From Solirubrobacterales bacterium (GTDB taxonomy: Bacteria > Actinomycetota > Thermoleophilia > Solirubrobacterales > 70-9): DNA of 64,000 nucleotides. The notes under the pieces are model-generated. The model was not told the DNA's origin. It did no database searches and saw nothing but the letters and a program-made list of their open reading frames with translations. Shown one piece after another: positions 50,635 through 58,605 of the stretch. Position numbers and translations under genes: made by a program. The stretch is from the NCBI GenBank assembly GCA_009691195.1, contig SHVA01000005.1:34092-98091 (forward strand), in the 5' to 3' direction. Numbering within the stretch: the first letter of the stretch is position 1; each line of letters opens with the position of its first letter.

Positions 50635-50699
50635 TCGCGTCGATTGTACGGCCGTGTTAGAGACTGGCCGCAGTCGCCCCGGCGACGCTGGAGAGAGTG

Positions 50700-50987
50700 A
50701 TGGCGGCCGCAGCACACCCCGAGGGAGCCGAGGTCTCGAACCTCGAGATCGTCCGCCACTACTACGACGGCGCCGTGGAACGGCTTGGGCTGCCCGACGA
50801 CGTCCGGACCGTCTTCTGGACCTCTTACCGAGAGCTCACAGTGCAGATCCCGGTGAAGCTCTCCGACGGACAGATCCACACCTACTCCGGGCGGGCCAAG
50901 GAGGAGAAGCTCCCCCTCCGCGGCGCCGCCTATCTGCTGGGCATCGAGCGCGTGGTCGAAGCCTCCCGCGCCCGTGGCTACATCTAG
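50700..50987 (+). pseudogene. Glutamate dehydrogenase remnant: both ends joined, middle deleted
   Basis: 95 residues. The first 65 match the N-terminus of Glu/Leu/Phe/Val dehydrogenases (HYYDGAVERLGLPDD, YRELTVQIPVKLSDGQIHTYSG). The family would continue with YRVQHN and the catalytic Lys region. Instead the chain passes directly into the family's last 30 residues (EEKLPLRGAAYLLGIERVVEASRARGYI). About 320 residues, including the active site and the NAD fold, are missing, but the reading frame is kept. ATG at 50700 follows GGAG. It cannot be an active dehydrogenase. Confidence 0.75.
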
Positions 50988-50990
50988 GCG

Positions 50991-52385
50991 CTACTCGTCC
51001 TCGAAGTCGAAATCCTGAGGGGGCTTCTTCTCGAACCAGAGGTCCTCGTCGTCAACGCCCTCCTCGAGGAAGTCCGGCTTGCCCTCGAGCACATCGTCGT
51101 CGTCATCGTCGTCGTCCCGCCTGGGCTCAGCCTCGAAGTCGCCCGTGTCCTCCGCGGGCACCACCGCCCCGGGGCCATCGACCTGATCATCGTCCTCGTC
51201 ATCGGCCGGCCGGAAGGGCTGGTCATCGCTGAACTCGCCCGTCTCCTGGGCGTACTCGCCCGTCTCTTGGGCGTAGTCACCGGTCTCCTGGGCGTAGTCA
51301 CCGGTCTCCTGCCGGGCCGGTGCTTCGTCCTCGAACGCATCGTCCTCGCCGATCTCGGCGGGAGGCGGCTCGCGAATCTCGGTCTGCTGGAGCTCGGGGG
51401 CGGGGGGCGCGGCTGCCGTCTCTGGGGCCGGCTCGTCCCCGGGCTGGAAGGCTGCCTCGTCGGTCTCGAAGTCATAGAGCGCAGCGCCGAATCCTTCCTC
51501 GGCCGCAGGCTCGGGCTCAGCCGGGGCTGACGCTTCCGGCTCCGGCTCCGGCTCGGGCCGGGCGGGGTCGGCCGCGGTCACCTCATCACGCACCTCCGCC
51601 TCGACCTCGTCCAGAACCTCGCGCTCGACCTGATCGTCGGAGGGCCCCTCATAGCCCTCGTCGGCGAACAGGTCTTCACCACTCGTCTCACCGGACCCGG
51701 GGCCGAAGATCGCTGCTCCCGGCTCGCCCTGCGAGAACGGCTCGGGGGGCGGATGCTCCTCGGTGGGAAGGTCGACGACGCCGTCGGCCTCGGGGCGCAT
51801 GAAGGATTCGGGCGCGTCGGGCGGCGGCGGGGGAGGCGGCTCGGGCGGGGGCTGCTGAAGCTCGGGCTCGGGCGGTGCCGGCGGGGCGGCCGCTTCGGGC
51901 TCCGCGGGCTCTGGCGGCGGCGGCTCGAAGGACACCTCGGACTCCACGGGGGGCGGAGGTGCCTCGGGCGCGGCGGGGGGCTCGGGAGCGACCGGCACCT
52001 CGGGGGCGACCGCAGACGCATCGGGGGGCGGCGCGGGAGCGACGGCGGCCGAGGGAGCGGGGGCGTCGGCCGGCGGCGCACCCTCGGCCGGCACGGGCTG
52101 CTCGCTGGGCGGGGAGGCCGCGATCTCCTCGGGAGTGGTGATGCGCGTCGGGTCCTCGGATCCCTCGACCGACACGGGCGGAGGCGTCTCGGGACCCGGG
52201 ATCTCCTCCGAGCCGGTCTCGGTGGCGGTGGCCGTGCCGCCCATCAGTGCGCCGGAGGCAAACGGGTCCGGCTTGTCGGCCGGGCCGAAGGCGTCGACCT
52301 CTATTTCCTCCAGCACGTTATGGCGTGCACCGTGTGCGCGCTTGAGCTCCATGTGTTCGCGAATGGCGTCGTCGAGAATGCCCAT
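50991..52385 (-). CDS. Long disordered acidic/proline-rich protein
   Basis: 464 residues. Short conserved ends flank a disordered middle. The N-terminus is GILDDAIREHMELKRAHGA (a helix) and the C-terminus is DDEDLWFEKKPPQDFDFEDE. Between them are Pro/Ala/Glu repeats, a three-fold ETGDYAQ-type heptad repeat and an eight-Asp run. No signal or membrane segment, so it is cytoplasmic. Unknown function; the conserved ends with a variable centre suggest a tether or scaffold. Start chosen at ATG 52385; a CATAAT hexamer lies about 45 nt upstream. Confidence 0.75.
   Translation of the reverse strand: MGILDDAIREHMELKRAHGARHNVLEEIEVDAFGPADKPDPFASGALMGGTATATETGSEEIPGPETPPPVSVEGSEDPTRITTPEEIAASPPSEQPVPAEGAPPADAPAPSAAVAPAPPPDASAVAPEVPVAPEPPAAPEAPPPPVESEVSFEPPPPEPAEPEAAAPPAPPEPELQQPPPEPPPPPPPDAPESFMRPEADGVVDLPTEEHPPPEPFSQGEPGAAIFGPGSGETSGEDLFADEGYEGPSDDQVEREVLDEVEAEVRDEVTAADPARPEPEPEPEASAPAEPEPAAEEGFGAALYDFETDEAAFQPGDEPAPETAAAPPAPELQQTEIREPPPAEIGEDDAFEDEAPARQETGDYAQETGDYAQETGEYAQETGEFSDDQPFRPADDEDDDQVDGPGAVVPAEDTGDFEAEPRRDDDDDDDDVLEGKPDFLEEGVDDEDLWFEKKPPQDFDFEDE
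51241..51311. repeat. 21 bp tandem repeat inside the disordered protein gene
   Basis: About 3.3 copies of a 21 bp unit starting GTCTCCTGGGCGTA, with a few base differences between units, encode repeats of ETG(D/E)YAQ on the minus strand. Copy number could vary between strains without breaking the frame. Confidence 0.85.
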
Positions 52386-52563
52386 GATGCTTTGACCCAG
52401 TCCTGGGATCAACAGCAAAGATTATGCGCTGGGAGCGCACTTGTCAGGCCGAAGAAAGGCGCCGCAAGCCTGCGCCCGAAGCCTTCAGGCCCGCCCCACG
52501 CAAATGCGTATCCTTGGGCGCGGCGGCTGGAGCGGGCCACGGCCCCCCGTCGTCTGGCATCAC

Positions 52564-52636
52564 GGGGCTATAGCTCAGCTGGAAGAGCGCCTGGATCGCA
52601 CCCAGGAGGTCGCCGGTTCGAGTCCGGCTAGCTCCA
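52564..52636 (+). tRNA. tRNA-Ala (anticodon CGC)
   Basis: Acceptor GGGGCTA/TAGCTCC with G3-U70; anticodon stem CCTGG/CCAGG with loop ATCGCAC (anticodon CGC); T arm GCCGG-TTCGAGT-CCGGC. The 3' half is repeated exactly at 55936, marking this tRNA as the insertion site of a genomic island. Confidence 0.95.
52595..52636 (+). repeat. attL-like direct repeat (tRNA-Ala 3' half)
   Basis: Perfect 42 bp match to 55936-55977. It begins ATCGCACCCAGG in the anticodon loop and ends at the last base of the tRNA (GCTAGCTCCA), the usual core for tyrosine-recombinase integration. The intact tRNA stays on this side. Confidence 0.9.
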
Positions 52637-52639
52637 CTC

Positions 52640-52777
52640 GATTCCGATCGGCCCGAGCATCACGTTCCTCTTCCGCGAACGGTCCCTTGATGGCAACGAG
52701 GTGATTCAGTCACACCTGGCGGCCCTGCAGGAGGCCGACTTCGCCCTGCTCCTGCGTGCACAGGCCGAGGGTGACCT
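52640..52777 (+). pseudogene. Partial second copy of the island tetR gene
   Basis: 138 bp that align without gaps to 55405-55542 of the intact tetR, with about five differences (roughly 96% identity), several of them silent. It covers the start of the ligand-binding domain (IPIGPSI to AEGDL). It starts 3 bp inside the left repeat, so the flanking of repeat by tetR sequence differs from the right end, where the gene is complete. Confidence 0.85.
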
Positions 52778-52824
52778 GGACCACGACGCGCCAGTCGCTT
52801 CAGACCCCAAGTGTCCGTTTTCGC

Positions 52825-53865
52825 TCACCGCTTGCATGCCGCCGTCGACTGTTCGAGGAAGGCCTGCTGGTCGGCGAGAAAGCCGGATGCGAACAAGCCG
52901 CGAGGGTTGAAGATCGCCGTCGCGTAGGTCAGCAGTGTCGAGTCCTCGATGTTCTTCTTGACCAGCCCGTGTGTCGCACCGGCATAGGTCTTCACCTCCA
53001 ACTGCTCAGGCGGGAGCACTCGCGTGTAGACCTCGCGTGTGTCGGCGATATCAACGTTGAGGTCGTGATCGGCCAGGATCAGGAAGGCCCGCAGATCCAA
53101 CTGCTTCAGGTCCCGGGTGGCATCGGATCTGTAGTTCTTCGAAATGAACACCCAACGGTCCGCCGTCATGCCGTCAACCTCGCCGTTGACCGCGGCACGG
53201 TACTGCTCGAAGGTGGCGCCGTCCTTCAGCAGTTTGTTCGTCGGGTCTTCCTTGGCGATCGCCTGATCGATGTCGGCCTGACTCGCGCCGTCGGCGCGTA
53301 GCTGTGCCACGGTGTTGTACCGACCTTGCCGTTCCCAGTTGATCGCCGGAGAAGCGGCGATCATGAAGCACAGGTTCGGGGTCTGCCGGGCGACCTTCGG
53401 CATCACCCAACCGGCTTGGCTGGAACCCCAGAGTCCGATCTGCTCGGGAGCAATGTCCAGATGCTGAGATGCCCAGGAAATGGCTGCTTCCACCTCGGCG
53501 GCGCGGTCCTGCATGCTCTGATCGAGCCAGTTGCCTTCCGAGCCGCCGACGCCCTGCTTGTTCCACGAGAGCGACGCATATCCGGCTTCGGCGAAGGACT
53601 CCCACATCGGCCGATAGAAACCGTCATAGGTGGCGTCGATGGGACCGTCCCCGTGGACGAAGACCACCAGGCCAAGTGGCTTTGTTCCGTCGGGGGGAGT
53701 GGCCAAGACGCCATCGAGCGCGATCGGACCGAACGGAATGCTGACGCTCTGCTCGTCGATGTCGTAGTCGTTCTGCACGACGGCGACGCCGCCGGCAATC
53801 ACGACGATGGCGACCACCGTGCCCAGCCCGATGGCCCAGGGCAGCCACCGACGCCGGCCCTTCAC
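52825..53865 (-). CDS. Membrane-anchored alpha/beta hydrolase (island cargo)
   Basis: 346 residues. One N-terminal membrane helix (LPWAIGLGTVVAIVVIAGGVAVV) anchors an extracytoplasmic hydrolase domain: FVHGDGP, SWNKQGVGGSEG, the nucleophile elbow GLWGSSQAGWV, acid in LADHDLNVD and His in GATHGL. It resembles the DUF1749/BAAT-like peptidase and esterase class; substrate unknown. GTG at 53865 overlaps the DUF418 stop (GTGA), so the two are translationally coupled and likely work together at the membrane. Confidence 0.85.
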   Translation of the reverse strand: MKGRRRWLPWAIGLGTVVAIVVIAGGVAVVQNDYDIDEQSVSIPFGPIALDGVLATPPDGTKPLGLVVFVHGDGPIDATYDGFYRPMWESFAEAGYASLSWNKQGVGGSEGNWLDQSMQDRAAEVEAAISWASQHLDIAPEQIGLWGSSQAGWVMPKVARQTPNLCFMIAASPAINWERQGRYNTVAQLRADGASQADIDQAIAKEDPTNKLLKDGATFEQYRAAVNGEVDGMTADRWVFISKNYRSDATRDLKQLDLRAFLILADHDLNVDIADTREVYTRVLPPEQLEVKTYAGATHGLVKKNIEDSTLLTYATAIFNPRGLFASGFLADQQAFLEQSTAACKR

Positions 53866-55097
53866 GACTTGCGCACCAAGTGAGCGACCGCGACCCTGAC
53901 CGAAGCCGAGGATGCCGGCGAGCGACCTCGGCCGGCGCTCCCGGCTGCGTTGGTCCACTGACTGAGGGGCCACTCGAGCGGACCTTGCCGAAAGCGCCGT
54001 AACCATAGGTGCATCGAAGCTTCGAGCCCGCCCCACACAACTATCGCGATGGCGGCGACCGCGGCGGCGCCCAGCGTCCCGAACAGCTTGACCCCGTAGC
54101 CGCAGAAGAGCACGGACAGAACGAGGGACTCACCGAGGTAGAGGGTCAAGCTTGCCCGCCCGGACTCCTGCACCGGTGCCAGAGCGAGGGGGAAGCGGAG
54201 GGCCAGCAGCGCCAGGGCGCCGACGTATCCTGCGGCAAGAATCGGCGCTGTGAGGAATCCGGCGGCGACGCCGAGGAAGTTCTCCGCCGTGGACCCCAGG
54301 GACGCTCCGCCCTGCAGGGTCAGCCAAGCCGCCGATGCCTGGAGTGGCATCCCGATCAGCAGGCCCCAGATCGCGAGTCGCCGCCACATCGTGCGGTGGG
54401 CCGCAAGGTCGCTCAGCACGCGGCGTCGGCCGGCGACAAGACCGAGGCAGAATGCCGAGAACGCCAACCCCCATTGCAGGGTCCCGACGAGGAGCAGCGC
54501 CGCCGGCAGCGCCTGCGCCCGCGCGAGGGCGACGTCGATGAACGAACCGTTCGCAATGGCGGCGTTGAGATCGAGCAAGGCGGGGTCGGTGGCGAGATCA
54601 GCGGAGGCCGTACTGGAGACCGCGACGAGCAGGACCCCGAGCCAGAGTGACGCGAGCACCGCGGCGACTGCGCTGGTGCGCATGACGGCGCGATCGCTCT
54701 TGCTGAAGATCAACATCAACGCGGCGCCGAGCAGAGCGTAGGACAACAGGATGTCGCCGACGAACAACAGGACGGCGTGCGCCAAGCCGATCACGGCCAA
54801 GCCGACGAGCCGACGCCGAAATCTGCGCCGACCGGTGGGGTCGTTGGCCCGCACGATGAAGTTAGCGCTGTACCCGAACAGGAACGAGAAGATCAAATAG
54901 AACTTGCCCTGCGCGAGCATGGTGACCCCGAATGCGGCGACCCAATCAATCGGAGCAGACACTGACGCCGGGGTATAGCCGTCCGCGCTGATCGCGAGGA
55001 AGGGCGCGTTCACCACGATGATGCCCAGGAGCGCCAATCCACGAAGTTGGTCCGGAAAGGCCTGCCTGCCAGCAGCAGGTCGCGTTGGGTTGGGCAT
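53862..55097 (-). CDS. DUF418 (YeiB-like) polytopic membrane protein (island cargo)
   Basis: 411 residues with about ten hydrophobic segments. The family hallmarks are present: LRGLALLGIIVVNAPFL near the N-terminus, GKFYLIFSFLFGYS, and the closing RRFRQGPLEWPLSQW. DUF418 proteins are related to acyltransferase-3/heparan acetyltransferase-like proteins and their activity is unproven. Start ATG at 55097, 47 bp from the divergent tetR start, sharing a probable operator. Confidence 0.87.
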   Translation of the reverse strand: MPNPTRPAAGRQAFPDQLRGLALLGIIVVNAPFLAISADGYTPASVSAPIDWVAAFGVTMLAQGKFYLIFSFLFGYSANFIVRANDPTGRRRFRRRLVGLAVIGLAHAVLLFVGDILLSYALLGAALMLIFSKSDRAVMRTSAVAAVLASLWLGVLLVAVSSTASADLATDPALLDLNAAIANGSFIDVALARAQALPAALLLVGTLQWGLAFSAFCLGLVAGRRRVLSDLAAHRTMWRRLAIWGLLIGMPLQASAAWLTLQGGASLGSTAENFLGVAAGFLTAPILAAGYVGALALLALRFPLALAPVQESGRASLTLYLGESLVLSVLFCGYGVKLFGTLGAAAVAAIAIVVWGGLEASMHLWLRRFRQGPLEWPLSQWTNAAGSAGRGRSPASSASVRVAVAHLVRKS

Positions 55098-55117
55098 GGG
55101 CTGAACGGTATCAGAGA

Positions 55118-55157
55118 ACTGAACAAAGCTGTTAGGATATGAATATGACTGTTCAGT
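55118..55157. promoter_or_regulatory. Inverted repeats in the DUF418/tetR divergent spacer
   Basis: ACTGAACA (55118-55125) and TGTTCAGT (55150-55157) are a perfect 8 bp inverted pair separated by 24 bp. The left arm also begins a tighter imperfect dyad CTGAACA-AAGC-TGTTAG. They frame the TAGGAT -10 of tetR, as expected for a self-regulating TetR repressor. Confidence 0.6.
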
Positions 55158-55744
55158 CTGAAGATCTGCTCGCCAGTGCCACACAGACCTTCGCTTCGGA
55201 TCCCGGTGCGAGCCTGGCCAAAGTCGCCACGGCGGCCGGAGTGAGCCGGACGACGATTTTCACGCGCTACCCAACGCGTGCGGCGCTGCTCGAAGCCGTC
55301 GCCCTCGAAGGCGTCAATCGCCTCAGGCACGCCTACGAGTCGGCCGGGACCACCACGTCCACCGCACCGGCCGCCGAGGTGCTCGCCGACCTCGTGAACA
55401 ACTTGATTCCGATCGGCCCGAGCATCGCGTTTCTCTTCCGCGAACGGTCCCTTGATGGCAACGAGGTGATTCAGTCACACCTGGCGGCCCTACAGGAGGC
55501 CGACTTCGCCCTGCTCCTGCGTGCGCAGGCCGAGGGCGACCTCCGCCTCGGTGCATCGGTGGCCTGGCTGGCCAGGTCCCTTGACGCACTTGTGTACGCC
55601 GCATGGGAAGGCGTCGACGCCGGAGAGCTCGCGGCCCTGGAAGCACCGCACCACGTGATGTCGATGTTCCTTGAAGGAGCCCAACGCCCGAGGCTAGGGA
55701 CAGCGTCAGCGATACGTGGGCTGTATGGCCGAGAGGTCCGTTAG
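55145..55744 (+). CDS. TetR-family regulator (island)
   Basis: 199 residues. The N-terminal helix-turn-helix (ASLAKVATAAGVSRTTIFTRYPTRAALLEAVA, near residues 24-55) is typical; the rest is an all-helical ligand domain. Divergent from the DUF418-hydrolase pair, which it probably represses. TAGGAT lies 6 nt before this ATG, suggesting a leaderless message; an in-frame ATG at 55139 is the alternative. Confidence 0.88.
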   Translation: MTVQSEDLLASATQTFASDPGASLAKVATAAGVSRTTIFTRYPTRAALLEAVALEGVNRLRHAYESAGTTTSTAPAAEVLADLVNNLIPIGPSIAFLFRERSLDGNEVIQSHLAALQEADFALLLRAQAEGDLRLGASVAWLARSLDALVYAAWEGVDAGELAALEAPHHVMSMFLEGAQRPRLGTASAIRGLYGREVR

Positions 55745-55784
55745 GAAGAATGTAGGCTGCTTGTCGAAGGAGCCATCGTGCGCG

Positions 55785-55816
55785 TTTGGGCACCAGCCCC
55801 GGTTCTGGTGCCCAAA
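55785..55816 (+). terminator. Perfect 12 bp hairpin after tetR
   Basis: TTTGGGCACCAG (55785-55796) and CTGGTGCCCAAA (55805-55816) around an 8 nt loop. No T-run follows, but the stem is strong and lies 40 bp after the tetR stop, just inside the right repeat. Confidence 0.65.
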
Positions 55817-55935
55817 TCCAACCCAATCGCCGGCAATCCACGGGTATCCGCGTTCGAGCGTCAGCCGAGCCGGCGGTCCACGACCCGCTTGTTAGAGCCG
55901 GATCCTCAACTCCAGGCGCGCCAAAGCCTCCCCGC

Positions 55936-55977
55936 ATCGCACCCAGGAGGTCGCCGGTTCGAGTCCGGCTAGCTCCA
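55936..55977 (+). repeat. attR-like direct repeat (tRNA-Ala 3' half)
   Basis: Identical to 52595-52636. It is not part of a complete tRNA: the bases before it (CTCCCCGC) do not form a 5' half. It is therefore the displaced right end of the island. Confidence 0.9.
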
Positions 55978-56001
55978 TCGCCACGCTTGGTTGCTTAGCG
56001 C

Positions 56002-56403
56002 CTATTCAGACAGCCCGGCGGCTTCGAGGGCTTCGGCAACCTCCGGGCCCGCGCCCAGCTGCTGAAGCCGCACGAGCTTTCCGTCGCGGACCTTCCACGA
56101 ACTCAGAACCGGGATATTGATGCGGGTGTCGCTTCCGGGCATCAGGTGAGAAAGGTGCCCTCTGTGATGACCTCGTCGCCGCGGCCGTGGACCCGATCCA
56201 ACTCGATAAGAGAGGGCATGTATTCCCACTGGGCACGAGCGGCGCTGGCAAGTCCTTCATGCCCGCGCCTGGTACCGGCTCGACCGCCGACGGGGCGTTG
56301 ACGTACTCGGACTCGGGGTGGGCAAGGGCAAGCAACGCCTCGAGGTCCTGGCGGTTCCAGGCATCCAGAATGCGCCGATGATCTCCACGTTCTCCTGCGA
56401 CAT
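56002..56403 (-). pseudogene. SnoaL-like gene with three or more frameshifts
   Basis: Rebuilt from three frames. An ATG at 56403 opens SQENVEIIG, then RILDAWNRQDLEALLALAHPESEYVNA, then GHEGLASAARAQWEYMPSLIELD and GDEVITEGTFL, then INIPVLSSWKVRDGKLVRLQQLG with stop at 56002. That is the whole NTF2-like domain of a SnoaL family protein. It is not functional as read. Confidence 0.8.
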
Positions 56404-56479
56404 CGCCCGCACTATCTCGCTCTGCCTCAGTTCCGGCTAGTCCATTAAATGGTTGGCTGCTTGGCGCTACGCTGGCGCT

Positions 56480-56845
56480 CGTGACCGACGGCGATGTCCG
56501 ACGAGTACGCGAGGGCTATGCGGCCTTCGCTCAGGGCGGCGTCGAGGCCTCGCTCGAGTAACTACGCCGACGACTGCGTCTTCGAGGACTTCCCCGAGAT
56601 GCCGGATCGCAGCGTCTATCAAGGCAAGGACGGGATGCGGGAGGCCGTCGGGCACTTCAGCGAGGTCGGCGCTGGCGGAGCTGGGGTTGATCGATGAGTA
56701 CGAGTTCGTGGTGCAGCCGAGGCTGGTTGGCCGCGGGCCGATGCTTTTCGCGGGGCTGTCGAAGAGTGTCGACTTGAGGCTCGTGAGCCGGCTGGGGTTC
56801 GGCTCAGGCGCGGTGGCGATGCGGTACGAGCCCGCGCCTTCCTAG
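56480..56845 (+). pseudogene. Chimera: broken SnoaL-like 5' part joined to a RibD-C/DHFR-like 3' part
   Basis: The first part (VREGYAAFAQGGVEASLE-stop, then YADDCVFEDFPEMPDRSVYQG after a shift) is a SnoaL-like start. From about 56670 the reading becomes LAELGLIDEYEFVVQPRLVGRGP, LFAGL and GFGSGAVAMRYEP, which is the C-terminus of the dihydrofolate-reductase-like RibD_C family. Two unrelated genes have been fused by deletion. Its TAG overlaps the stop of the convergent VOC pseudogene. Confidence 0.7.
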
Positions 56846-57313
56846 AGGCGCCCACCGCGGACGAGAGATCGAAAAATCCTCAGGAACTGAGGGCAGCCGA
56901 TCTGCTCCGCGAGCATGACGATGATCCCCTCCGGGCCGCGGACGTAGCAGAGCCGATAGCTGTCTTCGTAGCGCACCACCTCGCCGATGAGCTCAGTGCC
57001 GCGGGCTTGCAACCCGGCGGCGGCGATATCGTCGACAGCAAATGCGCCACGGCGGATACCCAGGGTGTTCGTGGCGCGTGCCCATCGCCGCTCCGGGCCG
57101 ATGGGGCGTGAAACCTCATCAGCTCGAGCCGTCCGGGGTCTCCAGCATCGCGATATCCACGCGGACGCCCTCGAGCCCCACCACGCGGTCCACCCAGTCG
57201 CCCTCGACCGGCGGGTCGCCCACCACCTTGAGTCCCAGCTCGACGAAGAACGCCGTCGCGGCCGCGAGGTCGTCGACCACGATGCCCACGTTCTCCATGC
57301 GTTGGATCGTCAC
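56842..57313 (-). pseudogene. VOC/glyoxalase-family gene with frameshifts
   Basis: Starts as TIQRMENVGIVVDDLAAATAFFVELGLKVVG and RVDIAMLETPDGSS, shifts to ELMRFHAPS, then again to GIRRGAFAVDDIAAAG, GTELIGEVVRYEDSYRLCYVRGPEGIIVML. These are the two beta-alpha-beta halves of a VOC protein, with at least two frame changes. It starts at the end of the luciferase-like gene on the same strand. Confidence 0.8.
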
Positions 57314-58236
57314 CTGGCTGCTCGAGGCCCGATTCTGGGAGCTACCTCGCTCGCGACGAGCTCGAGCTGTCGCTTTTCGTCGCCCAACGGCCACAGGTAG
57401 ACCCGTTGGCAGGCGGCGTCGGCATAGCGTGAGAGGAGCTCCGCGCAGTGCTCCGCGGTGCCGACGCAGACCTGCCCGCGAAGCTCGACGGGATCGCGCT
57501 TCAGGAGCGGAGCCAACACTCGATCGCACTCAGCTTGATCCTCTGAGACCCAGGTCCACATCGTGGCAAGCGCGTTGGGAAAGTCGTCCGCTTCTCTGCC
57601 GTGATCTTCGAGCTTGCGCGCCAAGAGAGAGCGGGCAGCGGAGAACCCGTCCGGCGTTGTGTTGTAGGCGGAGACGAGCCAGCCGTCGGCCGCCCTCGCA
57701 ACTCGAGCAAGGCCTGCCTTCGAGCCCCAGCTTCCGATCCACAAGGGGATGCCCCCGTCCTGCAGGGGACCGGGCGCCAGTTCGACCTCCGAGCCGGGGT
57801 AGTAGCGGGCGTTCTCGGGGAACGGTTCCCCCTTCAGCAGTGCTCGCAGTACCGCGACCGCCTCCTCGAACCGCTTCCAGCGCTCCTTGAAGGAGATGCC
57901 CAGGGCGTCATAGTCACGCTCCGATGAGCCCGGCCCCACGCCGGCCACCAGTCGACCCTCGGACAGTATGTCCAGGGCTGTCAATGCCTTTGCCATCGGA
58001 ACCGGGCCTCGGAGGACGGCGAGCGACACTGTTGTGGCGAGGGTCATTTCGCCGGAGCGCTCGATCATGCTCGCGAGAGCGGTCGGCCCATCGAGCCAGG
58101 GTGTCTGGAATATGAAGTGGTCGTTCGCCGAGATCGCGGCGAACCCGCAATTCCTTGCGGTGTCAACGGCCGCCTCCAGGCGCTGGAGCGAGAGCTCCTC
58201 ATCTCCGAACTGCATCAGCGGCAAATGAACGCCCAA
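57310..58236 (-). CDS. Luciferase-like (LLM class) F420-dependent-type oxidoreductase
   Basis: 308 residues, intact TIM-barrel flavin/F420 enzyme. GVHLPLMQFGDEEL, ANDHFIF, TTVSLAVLRGPVPMAKALTALD and the cofactor-binding RLVAGVGPGSSERDYDALG follow the family order, with PLWIGSWG later. F420 rather than FMN is inferred from the actinobacterial setting. TTG start at 58236. It is one of only two intact genes in the surrounding decay zone. Confidence 0.85.
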   Translation of the reverse strand: MGVHLPLMQFGDEELSLQRLEAAVDTARNCGFAAISANDHFIFQTPWLDGPTALASMIERSGEMTLATTVSLAVLRGPVPMAKALTALDILSEGRLVAGVGPGSSERDYDALGISFKERWKRFEEAVAVLRALLKGEPFPENARYYPGSEVELAPGPLQDGGIPLWIGSWGSKAGLARVARAADGWLVSAYNTTPDGFSAARSLLARKLEDHGREADDFPNALATMWTWVSEDQAECDRVLAPLLKRDPVELRGQVCVGTAEHCAELLSRYADAACQRVYLWPLGDEKRQLELVASEVAPRIGPRAAR

Positions 58237-58281
58237 GTCCAGACGGCCAGTCTTTCAGCTGTTGCCGTGGATACTTGGACC

Positions 58282-58605
58282 ATGTCCTCGGCGAACCTGA
58301 ACCGCGTGCGGTCGATCTACGCGGACTGGGGGCGCGGCGACTACAGCTCGGCCGAGTGGGCGGATCCCGGGATCGAGTACGTGATCGCCGACGGGCCCAC
58401 GCCCGGGCGCTGGACGGGGCTCGCCGGGATGGCTGAGGGCCACCGCAGCTTCCTCAGCGCCTGGGAGGAGTGGCGCCCCGAACCGTACGAGTACCGTGAG
58501 CTCGACCGGGAGCGTGTCCTCGTGCTGGGCAACTTCAGCGGGCGCGGCAAGGCAAGCGGACTGGAGGTCGGGCAGATGCGGGCGAGGGATCGGCCATGCC
58601 GATGA
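58282..58605 (+). pseudogene. SnoaL-like gene truncated at its 3' end
   Basis: Reads SANLNRVRSIYADWGRGDY, IEYVIADGPTPGRWTGLAGMAEGH, FLSAWEEWRPEPYEY and VLGNFSGRGKASGLEVGQMRA, then leaves the family at about 58578 where it runs into the reversed end of the next pseudogene. The usual last 30 residues are lost. GATACT lies 6 nt before the ATG. 107 residues remain and could still be made. Confidence 0.7.

Larger units (their letters stand above)
52595..55977. mobile_element. 3.3 kb tRNA-Ala genomic island without an integrase
   Basis: Bounded by identical 42 bp repeats of the tRNA-Ala(CGC) 3' half. Contents: a 138 bp tetR fragment just inside the left repeat, an alpha/beta hydrolase and a DUF418 membrane protein on the minus strand, and a complete divergent tetR. 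No integrase, excisionase or transposase ORF is present in any frame. GC is slightly lower than in the flanks. It is either a degraded island or one mobilised by an enzyme coded elsewhere. Confidence 0.85.
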
